From NCBI GenBank assembly GCA_047967505.1, contig CM106540.1: 64,000 bases of DNA; one strand, 5' to 3'. The position numbers and the translations under genes were made by a program. This DNA comes from Dipteris shenzhenensis. Its lineage: Eukaryota; Polypodiophyta; Polypodiopsida; Gleicheniales. Each line of letters starts with the position of its first letter. Position 1 is the first letter of the stretch. Shown one piece after another: positions 22,609 through 33,009 of this stretch. The notes under the pieces are model-generated. The model had not been told where the DNA came from. It saw only the letters and a list, made by a program, of their open reading frames with translations, and did not search any database.

Positions 22609-23400
22609 ATGGCATCCTCTTCCACGTCTGAAAATGAGTTTTTTAGCATTAAAAAGTTTGATGGGACAAACTTTTCTTTGTGGAAAGAACAAATAAGGGA
22701 TGTGCTTATTCAAAAAAAGCAGATTAAACCCTTGGCAGGGATTGAAGCTAAGCCTGCAAATATGTCTGAGGATGATTGGAATGAGTTGGATGCATTAGCA
22801 AAGTCTACTATTAGACTTCATCTTGCAGAGTCAGTTTATTTCACAGTAGTAAATGAGCAGACTACGGAAGATTTGTGGAAGAAACTGTGTGCCACTTATG
22901 AGAAGGAAACTGCCTCTAATAAAGTTTACCTCATGAAGAGGTTGTTTGAGCTACAGATGAAGGAAGGGGTCTCCATTGCTTCTCACTTGAATGAATTCAA
23001 TATTATTTTCAGCCCAGCTTCAGGCTCAGAAGATGGATTTTGATGCGGAGACTAAGGCAATATTTCTCTTATGTTCATTGCCATCCTCATGGGATACCTT
23101 CCGCACAGCTGTCAGTAACTCTGCACCTGGTGGAGTACTGAAATTTGATGATGTTGTGGGTAGCTTGTTGGCCGAGGAGATTAGACGAAAGTCTATGGAT
23201 GGCAACAAGCAGGATGCAGCCTTAAATGTGCAAAGGGGCAGATCACAGTTCAGGGGGAAGTCCCAAGAAAGAGGGAAGTGTCGTAGCAAATCCAGGGCAC
23301 GGAACATTGAGTGTTAGTACTGTGGCAAGAAGGGCCATATGAAAAAGGATTGCTACAAGCTGAAAAGAGAAGCTGAAAAGAGAGCAAAAGGATAAGAAAA
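22609..23400 (+). pseudogene. Copia-1 gag
   Basis: Starts at the ATG of MASSSTSENEFFSIKKF. The copia Gag pattern follows: FDGTNFSLWKEQIRDVL, then DALAKSTIRLHLAES, EDLWKKLCATYEKE, KVYLMKRLFELQMKEG. Compared with Copia-2 there is one extra base near 23015, shifting the frame, a TAG stop replacing a codon inside the CCHC knuckle at about 23315 (YCGKKGHMKKDC is still visible after it), and a 13-bp direct duplication near 23370 that shifts the frame again. Gag would form the cytoplasmic virus-like particle; this copy cannot. Confidence 0.93.
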
Positions 23401-24827
23401 ACAATGCAAATTGGGGTGCAAGTCAAAAGGAAGAGAGTCCAAGGGAGGACAAAGGAAAAGTGAAGATCGAGGAGATCAATGCAGTCACACATGATAGTGA
23501 CAATGACGTTCTCTTCATGTCTAGTTTATCTGCAGAGTTGCTTGCCACTTCAGATGATGCATATTCCCAGGATTGGATTTTGGATTCTGGTGCTTCATTC
23601 CATGTTACTCCCCATAGGGAATGGTTCTCCACTTATGACAGTGGAAAGATAGGTTGTGTGCATCTTGGAAATGACTATGCATGTGACATAGTGGGAGCAG
23701 GTGACATAAAGTTTTCTTTTGCAAATGGGTCTGCATTTGTTTTGAAACATGTGAGACATGTGCCTAAGCTGACCAACAGTCTTATTTCAGTGGGTCAGCT
23801 AGATGATGCTGGTTTTCACACCACTTTTGGCTTTCAAAGTTGGAAAATTCAAAAGGGCTCTATGCTTTTGGCCAGGGGTGCCAAGTGTGGGACTTTGTAT
23901 CCCTTACATGTATCAGGGGTATTTGATCATGTTGTTGCAATAACCGAGCAGCCAAGCACTTCTTTGTGGCATTGCAGGTTGGGGCACATGAGCCAAAATG
24001 GAATGAAACTCTTATGCCATTTGGGTTATGTACCGCATTTGAGTTTCTCTGATTTTGAATTTTGTGAGCATTGTCTCTATGGGAAGCAGACTAAATCAGC
24101 CCATAAAAGAAGGGGAAAGAAAGAGTTTGAAAAGCTTGATTTGGTGCATTCAGACGTATGTGGTCCCATGCCTACACGGTCATTAGGTGGGGCTGATTAC
24201 TATGTGACATTCATTGATGATGCAACTAGGAAAGTGTGGGCTTATGCTATAGCTCGAAAGAGTGATGTGTTCCAGGTATTTCAGAAATGGCTGGCCTTGG
24301 TTGAGAATCAGTCAGGTAGAACGCTTAAATGCCTACAGACTGACAATGGTGGAGAGTATCTCTCTCATGACTTTCAGCATTTCTGTGATACACGTGGGAT
24401 TAAGAGGGAGCTCACATCCCCTCGTACTCCAGAGCAAAATCCAGTTGCAGAAAAGATGAACCGTACCATTCAAGAAAGGTTGCAATGCATGCTTTCCAAT
24501 GCAAGTCTTTCTGGTGGTTTTTGGGCTGAGGCAATGAAGACTGCAGTGCATGTGATAAATAGATCACCTAGTAAGAGTTTGAATGGTGGTATTCCTGAAG
24601 AGGCATGGAGTGGCAAGAAGCCCTCTTACTCTCATTTGCGCATATTTGGGTGTGAGGCATATGCACATGTGCCAAAAGAGCTTCGAAAGAAGCTAGATCC
24701 TAAGTCTAGGAAATGCATCTTTCTGGGTTATGGTGAAAGTGGAGAGATGGGCTATCGTCTCTGGGATCCAGAAGCAAAGAAGATCATACACAGCCATGAT
24801 GTGGTCTTCAATGAGAAGAAGATGCAT
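23401..24827 (+). pseudogene. Copia-1 protease-integrase
   Basis: Open from about 23430 to 24827. Protease: DWILDSGASFHVTPH at about 23572 with the D-S-G triad. Integrase zinc finger: LWHCRLGHMS and FCEHCLYGKQ (about 23970-24090). Catalytic core: LDLVHSDVCGPM, TFIDDATRKVW, LQTDNGGEY, then PEQNPVAEKMNRTIQERLQ with the glutamate of the DD35E triad. The C-terminal part ends KCIFLGYGESGEMGYRLWDP and is cut at about 24827 by a fragment of an unrelated transposase. Confidence 0.95.
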
Positions 24828-25243
24828 AGCAAGAGTGTCCTACTTGTGGCGAGGTAGGATATAGAGCATATCTCAAAACCTTGGATGTGCCTCATAAGGT
24901 TCTGCGATATTTTCCCATAATCCATCACATCCAACATATGTTCAAGTGCAAATCCATTACAAAGCTCATGTCATGGCATTCCTCCCATCAATCAACCGAT
25001 GGCAAGTGGAGATCTCCGGCAAACACTCCTACATGGAAGCATATTGAAGACACATGGCCAAGCTTTAAGGAAGAACCTAGGAACTTGAGACTTGGATTGG
25101 GTATGGATGGTGTGAATCCATTTGGTCTCAAAAGCACCTCTTACAATGTATGGCCAGTGATATTGGTGAATTACCCTCTATGGTGATTCAGAAAGGACAT
25201 GTTATGTTATCCCTTCTAATTGTAGGAAAACATAAAGTCAAAA
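24828..25243 (+). pseudogene. CACTA (En/Spm) TNP2 transposase fragment inside Copia-1
   Basis: Relative to Copia-2, about 415 extra bases lie here. They read ECPTCGEVGYRAYLKTLDVP, then HKVLRYFPIIHHIQHMF, SITKLMSWHSSHQ, PTWKHIEDTWPSF, EPRNLRLGLGMDGVNPFG and SYNVWPVILVNYPLW, then after one frame change VMLSLLIVGKHK. This is the core of the plant TNP2 family (CP.C...RY, VLRYFPL.PRLQRL, PRNVRLGL..DGFNPFG, YS.WPVIL..YNLPPW, LLIPGPK). There are no CACTA ends, and the copy is an internal slice. It disrupts the copia polyprotein between integrase and RT. How it arrived (template switching or repair filler) is not shown by the sequence. Confidence 0.88.
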
Positions 25244-27153
25244 GCACCCATGAGGGATGTGGAAATGAGGAGAATCACTTTCCAGGATGTGAATCCACCT
25301 GCATATGTTGATAGACAGCAAGCTGTCCATGCACCAAATGTGCAAGAAATGGTACCACCAAGTACTCCCACAGGTATACAATCAAGGGTAGATGATGGAT
25401 CATCTATTGGTGGAAATGATGAGCCAAATGTGGCTGATATGCAGGTGGGACAGCAAGCTGAAATGCCATTGAGAAGATCATCTAGAGTGTCTAGACCACC
25501 TGATAGGTTTGTTCCAAGGGTAGACTATGTGATGCTTACTGATTGCGGGGAGCCTTCTTGCTACAAAGAGGCTATGATGCGTGAGGATCAACGCAAGTGG
25601 GAGTATGCTATGCAATCAGAGATGAGTTCACTTATGAAGAATAAGACTTGGGACTTGGTTTCTTTGCCACATGGAAAGAAAACATTGCCATGTAAATGGG
25701 TCTACAAAATGAAGGTCACAGGTGATGATGTGCCTAGGTACAAGGCCCGTTTGGTTGCTAAAGGGTTCAAGCAAGAGAAGGGTGTGGACTTTGATGAGAT
25801 ATTCTCTCCGGTTGTGAAGATGACCACACTTAGATGCATGCTTGGACTAGTGGCAGTAGAGGATATGGAGCTTATGCAAATGGATGTCAAGACAGCTTTC
25901 TTGCATGGGGATTTGCATGAGGAAATTTACATGGTGCAGCCGGAAGGCTTTGAAGAAAAGGGCAAAGAGCATTTAGTTTGCAAGCTGAAGAAGAGTCTCT
26001 ATGGTCTTAAGCAAGCACCTAGAGAATGGTATCAGAAGTTTGATGCTTTCATTCGGTCCCAGGGTTTTAGAAGGAGTGAAATTGATCACTGCCTCTACAC
26101 TAAAAGGGCTAAGGATAATAGCCTGATAATCCTGGCACTATATGTGGATGATATGCTATTGGCTAGCAAGAATACTTATGAGCTAGATGCATTAAAGGCC
26201 AAGTTGCATGAGGCCTTTGATATGAAGGATTTGGGACTTGCGGGTCATATTCTTGGTATGCGCATCACGCGTGATCGGAGTAGGAAACTCCTTTGGCTTT
26301 CACAAAAAGAGTATGTTACAAAAGTATTGCAGCGTTTCAATATGGAGGGGGGGAAGGCAGTGAGTACTCCATTGCCTCCATATGTGAAACTGAGTCATAC
26401 AGATAGTCCCAAATCAGAAGAGGAGAGGGCCATGATGGCTAAGGTTCCTTATGCATCAGCGGTTGGGAGTCTTATGTATGCTATGATAGCTACTAGACCA
26501 GACATTGCATTTGCAGTGGGAGTTGTTAGCAGGTATATGGCTAATCCAGGAAAGAGGCATTGGGAGGTAGTTAAGTGCATCATGAGGTACATGAAGGGTA
26601 CCAAGGAGATGTGCATTTGCTTTGGTAAAGGAGACATGCGTGTACTTGGGTACACAGATTCAGACTATGCAGGGCATGTGGATAGTAGGAGATCCACTTC
26701 TGGTTATGTGTTCACCTTTACAGGTGGTGCAGTGTCGTGGATGTCTCGTGCACAGAAGTGCATTGCTTTGTCTACCACAGAGGCTGAGTATGTTGCAGCC
26801 ACAGAGAGTTGCAAGGAGGCTATATGGCTTGATCGGCTAGTGGGAGATTTGGGGATTCATACAGGTGTACCGACATTGCATAGTGATTCCATGAGTGCTA
26901 TTCAGCTAGCACGGAATCCGGTCTTTCATGCAAAGACCAAACACATTGAGGTCAGGTACCATTTCATTAGGGAGGTACTTGAGGACAAGCGCATAGAGCT
27001 TGTCAAGGTTCATACAGATGATAACCCTGCAGATATGCTGACGAAGAGTCTACCTAGTCAGCGGTTTGAGTATTGTCGTGTATTGATGGGCATTGGATAC
27101 TATGCTCACTGGTTGTTCTCCCTTAAAGGCACATTGTCTTTTAAGTGGGAGGT
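25244..27153 (+). pseudogene. Copia-1 reverse transcriptase-RNase H
   Basis: Open from 25250 through 27217, running into the 3' LTR because the terminator used by Copia-2 (TAG) is TAC here. RT blocks: WEYAMQSEMSSLMKNKTWDL, KWVYKMKVTGDDVPRYKARL, GVDFDEIFSPVVKMTTLR, MDVKTAFLHGDL, KKSLYGLKQAPREWY and the catalytic YVDDMLLAS. RNase H: LGYTDSDYAGHVDSRRSTSG, VSWMSRAQKCIALSTTEAEY, DSMSAIQLARNPVFHAKTKH. All catalytic motifs are intact, but the frame is separated from gag and integrase by upstream lesions. Confidence 0.95.
27144..27153 (+). other. Copia-1 polypurine tract
   Basis: AGTGGGAGGT immediately before the 3' LTR, the plus-strand primer. Confidence 0.85.
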
Positions 27154-27327
27154 TGTGGGGGTTAAAGGTCACTGTGCCTTCACCCCAGTTATGTACAATA
27201 CTCAAACACATATATAAATGAATGAAAAAGAAGATTAGGGTGGTTCTGCACCCACCAAACTTGTGTAGCTCTTTGTCTCTCTCTCTCTCTCCTTCTTCCA
27301 TTCTTGCTTCCGTTGAGAGCACTCTCA
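27154..27327 (+). repeat. Copia-1 3' LTR
   Basis: 174 bp, two substitutions from the 5' LTR, followed by TSD TCTGT. Confidence 0.97.
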
Positions 27328-27332
27328 TCTGT

Positions 27333-28273
27333 GTTAGAGTCGGAATGCCTTTTCTTCTTTTGTGTTTTAGACCTTAACTTTGTGCCAAGTCTTCGTTCTG
27401 CTCTTTGTTAAGCATCAACCATGTTGTTAAAATCATTTACTCCTCCAAGCTTATCTCTGCTAGCTACTGCTGTTCGTAATTCTTTGTTTAGTCCCTTTCA
27501 GAAATAATCTCCCAATTGCTCATCAGTGGGTTGTTGATTGTTTGTCAACCTCCTATTCATATTTCTGAACATTTGTGCATAGTCTTCAACTAACAAATGT
27601 TTTTGCTTCATATTTTAAAGCTTCTTGAGTATGTCTTTTGGAGTTTTTTCTTTACAAAAATAGCTTTAAAATGCAGTTTTCAATTCAATTCATCATAAGA
27701 TGAAAAATGAGCTACACTATATTGCATAAGCCAAATCATTGCCTTATTCATTAAAAGTTACTGCAAACTGCTCCTTTTTTGTGAGGTCCAAAAGTTGTCC
27801 AAATTTGCTTACAGCCCACCTTATTTCGAATTGTCCGACATGACTGTCTAGATCTTGTTCTTTCTTGCCGGTGAATTTAGCTGACTTCACCAAAGGATTT
27901 TGCATTCTTGGCTATTGTTGTTGTCTTTGAGGTGGATCTTGTTGTCTCCTTTTTGGAGGTAGAGGTAGTGGATTGAAATCAAGTTTCCTTTGAGCCTGAA
28001 CAAATAAGCGTGCTACAAAATGTCACAATACTCCTCTTGATTAATTCTTCAGTAAGTGATTGCACCATCAATTTGGTAAGTTCGATTTGAACTTCACTGA
28101 TTTCTATGCCATGCACAAAGTTATCTTGTTCCACTCGGTGTGTAATTTGGATCGTGGAAAATGTCATCTTGATCATCTGTTTGTGTGCTCGCTTCTAGTC
28201 TAGCATGATTTCTTGTGAAATAGGCATAGCCAATTCGGCGAGGTGACATTTTCTCCTGAGAGTTATCCGACAT
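27333..28273 (-). pseudogene. Gypsy-1 gag, N-terminal half
   Basis: Minus strand from ATG at 28273: MSDNSQEKMSPRRIGYAYFT, QTDDQDDIFHDPNYTPSG then a stop; after frame changes KFTGKKEQDLDSHVGQFEIR and LLDLTKKEQFAVTFNE at about 27890-27780, and QKHLLVEDYAQMFRNMNRRL near 27600. This matches the capsid part of plant gypsy Gag. The last codons before 27328 join in frame, through the TCTGT duplication, to the acidic linker at 20990. Five or more lesions make it dead. The 5' LTR should lie above 28273 but I could not delimit it. Confidence 0.8.
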
Positions 28274-30110
28274 GGACTATGGTAATCGCCATGTAAGAGA
28301 GAAATGAAGCACTGTAGTCACTGGCTACTATTGAGGTGCCTCTAGTGCAGTTTGATAAGGAATCTCCTTGCACTTTCTCGATCTTATCGCCTTCAGTACT
28401 TGATTGTGCTACAATCGGACGTATGCCCGTTTGTAGTCCGATGATGACATGCTAGCTGGTCGTATTGTTGGTCCACACTTGTATGGTCAGAAAGGAGTCA
28501 GAGTACAATTTGCTTCTTGTTGATTGCTGACTTCGAGCCACAGCTTCGTAGACACCTCACTCGTTGTAGTGTATTCACTTGTCCAGAGTGTTGTGGTGGC
28601 TATCCAGCTGATTGTCATTGGAGGAAGTCATTGACAGAAGTCTTGAAGGACTTCCGACAGTGGTCCGGCTTCAAGTGATTTCTGAATGACTTCGCTCGTT
28701 GAACATGGTTAGTGTTGTTTCTACTTTGCGAGAAGTTGTCCCTGTGTCAATGTGTGGTTGGGGATTTGATTTTCTTGGAAGTTGTTGCGCCTGCTAGTCT
28801 ATTTTTCCTATAGTTGTTGTAGATCTTACAGTTTTTGCTTTTTTGTAGAATTGCTATGTAGCAGCAACCGGCAGTCAGAGTTCAAACATAGTAGAGGATC
28901 GCAAATAGTGTTAGTGGTGTCTCCAAAATACTGGAAAACACCTACACATATCCACTCCTGGCACTGGAAATGCCAGGGTCGGACTTAAGTCTAACTAATG
29001 TCTGAAAGGGGAAAAGATAGTACAAAACAAACAAAGAACTGAGACAACTCCTTATAGAGCCCCCAAAGTATGCGTACACCGTGCTTTACGTGAAGAATGT
29101 CGCGTTATCTTTGGATTTCTACTCCAGGGTTCCCCGTCCGTCGAGAAGATAAGAGTGGGAGGTAGGTGTGGAAGTCCTTTGAGAAAGGGGAAATGGTGAA
29201 ACTGAAATGGTCGTGAGACAGCCCCTGGAAAGCATGACTCAACCTAGCTTAAAGGCAGCGCTTGCTTCTTTGCAAATGGGGCGAGTTGAACACTGGGTTG
29301 ACGACAATCGCGTTCACCCCTCTGGAACAGCGTGAAGCAAGGATCACAGGAGGCGTGCAATCAGCAAACATGGAGGGACCTCGTCAAAGCGTAGAACTGG
29401 GCTTCCTCTACGAGGACGTAGACGCAGTGTTCGAGGTGAGGATTGATATCAAATTTAGCAAAGCTTTTTGCAGCACGCAACGTCGATCCTAACGAGTTCA
29501 ACAAAGAGGCGTTTTGGACATCCAAGTTAATATCTTTTGCACCGCTAACGTCCAGCGGCTGCTTAATGATTCCTGCAAGTTTTTATTTTGTGGGCTTGAC
29601 AGCACGCTGTGAAGATGGGAGCGAAACCAGTGCTGGAGCCTGAATTGAAGGATTGGGGGCAGAAGGTTGGATACGTGCGTGATATGAATCGTGATGATCA
29701 TTGATCAAATTGGGTGGTCCAATACCCGAGGCCTTCTTCGACGCTGTCCTGAAAGAGAATCCCGAAGGACCTTCCATCTAAAGCCATCTTACGTACTGTA
29801 GCATACTCGGAAGCTTTAACCTTCTTGTCACCCCTGTATGTCAATCTAAATTTATAAATTCGACCTTGAAATTTGTCACTATATACGGAGAAGTATATGG
29901 TTTGGACTCTGGGAGACGCGTTTCCGTATTATTCGTGCCTCTTCAAGATTGTCTAAACACTTCACAAAAACGTTGAACCCATTCGATTTACCCGTAGAAT
30001 AAGATGGTTTTGGAGTCTTCATACATAATATTCCTTGTTTTTTAATGAAAGTATGGAGCATTTCTTATGCTTTGTATGTTTGAGGTAAAATTTTGTTAGA
30101 ATATTAAGAA
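28274..30110. other. Unassigned; likely includes the Gypsy-1 leader/LTR and a GC-richer segment
   Basis: 28274-29050 lies upstream of Gypsy-1 gag on the minus strand and may hold its leader and 5' LTR, but no matching 3' LTR exists in the window to prove it. 29050-29780 is GC-richer, with ORF-like stretches on the plus strand (MEGPRQSVELGFLYEDVD at 29370; VDPNEFNKEAFWTSK at 29482; ELKDWGQKVGYVRDMNRDDH ending in a stop near 29703). These could be fragments of a host gene, but the gaps between them are too short for ordinary introns and I recognise no family. Confidence 0.35.
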
Positions 30111-30218
30111 ATTTGTTGGAAAAAGGGAGATTTTTGAATGGGAAGATTATTTGGTCCATGAACATTAGAGTTTTGGTTCAAAGACACTCAGTTCTCCCAC
30201 TTAGAGTTGTTAAAGTAT

Positions 30219-30475
30219 GGATATTGAGCTTTTGTACATCGGTCAATGGTGGGAACTCTCGTTATAAAAGAATCGATAGCTTATCGTGCAATATAGTTAG
30301 TGTTCAATGGATACTGAGCTTTTGTACATCGCTCAATGGTGGGAACTCTCGTTATAAGAGAATCGATAGCTTATCATGCAATATAGTTAGTGTTCGATGG
30401 ATACTGAGCTTTTATACATCACTCAATGGTGGGACTGTCGTTATAAAAGAATCAATCTAGTAGCTGACCATGCAA
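30219..30475. repeat. 90-bp tandem repeat, about 2.9 copies
   Basis: Units start GGATAYTGAGCTTTTRTACATC at 30219, 30309 and 30399, spaced exactly 90 bp. Copies 1 and 2 are almost identical; copy 3 is more diverged with a small insertion. Because 90 is a multiple of three, a plus-strand frame repeats a 30-residue unit (WILSFCTS, then GGNSRYKRIDSLSCNIVSV). Confidence 0.93.
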
Positions 30476-30480
30476 TATAG

Positions 30481-33000
30481 TTAGAATTTCAAAGGTAAAT
30501 ATTGATCTTTTGAGATAAAAACAAAGAGGGTCTTTTGTCAAGGAATCTCAATCTAACAATCCAACTAGTATGCTTGACCAGGATGGTCGAGTGAGACAAC
30601 GAACCGAATCATGGATAGATATGGGTATTGTAAGTATGAAACTGTAGACAAAATCACGTAAAAGCACTTGTAATAAATTTATAGGACATGCAGTGAATTG
30701 AACTCGTTAGTTGTGACATGAAGAGATAAAAGGGCTTTAAATTCTAGATCGTGGCTATGCAAAATTTTTTGCCAGGGTGCAAAAAAAAGATACATCCTTT
30801 TATTTATAATAGTTTTCTTCTTTTCAAAAAATCATACTTTCAAGACCGTGCAAGATGGCCGTCGAGAGTATTGTATTCTAACGGTATAGTGGTAATGTAT
30901 TTGTTATGTAATAATGTTCTAGCGTGCGAGCTTTATCTACATTTTCAGAAGTGTCCAAAATTTTCACTTCAAAATTCTCATCGAATGGTTGATGAGTAGC
31001 GGAATCGATCACCATCTTTGTCGATGGGTTCCTCCTATGCTAGGCGATCCTCTTGGAGAGGTTTGTCGTGTCTTATATACTATCTACCAATTGGAATGCA
31101 CATTATGTTGTAAACTATGTGCTTTGGTTCGTTTGTTTACATTGGTGCTTGTTGCTGACTCTTCTTCGTTGGTGGTGTTCTCTGGATGCGTTTTGTTTGC
31201 CAAGAAAACAATAGATGCAGGCATGAGTAAGGCGTCAAGTAACTACGAACTGCATGAAATAAGCAACGCTTTTCATTTATTTGCCATGGTTTGCTTTTGA
31301 AGATATGAACAAGAGGCGTCAGGTGCCAGTAGCACTGCCCTTACAGACTAAGGTCGTTGTTGCCCCCGTCTCCCTCCCTGCTTTCTCTCTTCCTCCGTGC
31401 TCCCTGGCAGCTTCCATCTCCTCCCTACCATCTCCCTCGTAGTTTCCATCTCCTCCCTGTCAATCTCCCTCAAGCAGCTTCCATGTCCTCCCTACCAATC
31501 TCTGCCCGCTTCTCATCTCATCCCGCTCTCCCATTCAATCGTCCTGGCCAAAAGGATGTGAGCACGCTAAATATTGGTTTTTGATGGTGAGTTTCTGCAA
31601 GGACTAAGTTACGTCGCAGAGGGAGTCAAATGAAGAAGCATCAAGGCAGATAGATCCGAGGAATCGCTGATCACACTAGCCCTAAAATGTACAAGAATAA
31701 GAGAGGAGGCTGTGAATATGGTGGCAACAATTATTGTGCCTTGCAAATGATGCGGCAACATGCGCATGCATGGAGCCCACTCAAGTCCATCACTCTGAAT
31801 CGAAAGGAGGCCGTGTTGTTGGATGTTCGCTCTTTGGGTGCTTTTGAGAAGGACAACGGGTGAGGAAGCTTGCGGCTACTGAGCTAGGAATGATGACGGG
31901 AAGCTTTAGGCAACATGTGCGAATAGCATAGAGGCCTAGGAAGGAGCATAGGTGTCATGAGCAGCTAGGAGAAAAAGGGAGAAGGAAAGCATAGCGAGAA
32001 GATGCATGACCTGGAAGCTGGGGAAGTAGCTACAGAGGGAAAAGCTTGGAGATGGAAGGCGAGAAGAAATCAACGAGCAACAAGGGGAAGAAGCAAGAGA
32101 CAAGAGAAGCAATAGAAAGTTTCTTTAAAGTGGCAAATCGATCCGCTTTAGATGCATTACTACCAATTTAGATGGATAAGCAAACTCGTTGCTATAGCCT
32201 GCCCCTAGCGGGGCAATGCTAATAAATTTGTATCTGCATGGAATCTCTGGTTGTAAATTGTCTTATTGAAGAAGTAAGTGACCTTATCGATTGTGACAGC
32301 GGGTTCATGGCATTGTGTGTATGCTTGTATTGTTTTATGAACTGTTCTAAGATTGCATTGCCTTGATGTCTTGTTTAGTCCTTCAACAAATGTAAAGACA
32401 CATTGTACCCAAATCGCAGCTGCTCACAAGCATATACAGATATCCCCTTTGTTTTTTCATCCAGTATTTTCTGAGCCTCGATATTATCAAGCAGTTCTTT
32501 CTGACTCGTCGAAGTCAATGTCGAGCTTGAAAAGTATCTCTTTCAAAAGGCCTGTTTTACGATCACAAGATGTGTTCAAATCGGTTGTATATTGTTTATT
32601 TTTATGGTGGGTACTAAGATATGGTGCAATGAATCTATGCAATTTATGTTTGAAATGTAAAATGCAACATATTGTTTGCATATCTGATGCCTTTTGATTC
32701 CTGTCTGGCTACCTGTTGGTCGTGGGGCAAGTATCCATATACTCACAAAGCTCCTTCTAATTGATGAATCCATAGATGGGCAGTCACCTGTAACATTGGC
32801 CAAATGCATTTGGTTTGTTGTTCGATACTATGTCTTCCTGGCTGCCATGGGCATGCTTGTTTTTGCATTCTTTTTGTACATCTCGAAGCTTTTGATCAGT
32901 CGAGAAAAGATATAAGAAACAAGCATTAAAAGATTAAGTTTGTCTTATTAGATGGTAGCCTACAACTGGAGAGATGTATACATTTTCTACAATGCAAAAA
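30481..33000. other. No gene recognised
   Basis: Mixed composition. A CT-rich stretch at 31357-31530, a purine-rich stretch at 31880-32110. Short frames only, none with motifs I know. The lower end of the Helitron-type element at 33010 may lie here, but no CTRR-hairpin end was identified. Confidence 0.4.
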
Positions 33001-33009
33001 TGAATGTCT

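Larger units (their letters stand above)
20996..27327 (+). mobile_element. Copia-1, Ty1-copia retrotransposon
   Basis: A 6332-bp element with 174-bp LTRs (20996-21169, 27154-27327) that differ at two sites, TG...CA ends, target duplication TCTGT (20991-20995, 27328-27332), primer site TGGTATCAGAGC two bases after the LTR, and polypurine tract AAGTGGGAGG. Order gag, protease, integrase, RT, RNase H on the plus strand defines Ty1-copia. It is inactivated by a one-base insertion in gag, a stop in the zinc knuckle, a 13-bp duplication, and a foreign insertion of about 415 bp. A close relative, Copia-2, is at 48996-54881. Confidence 0.97.
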
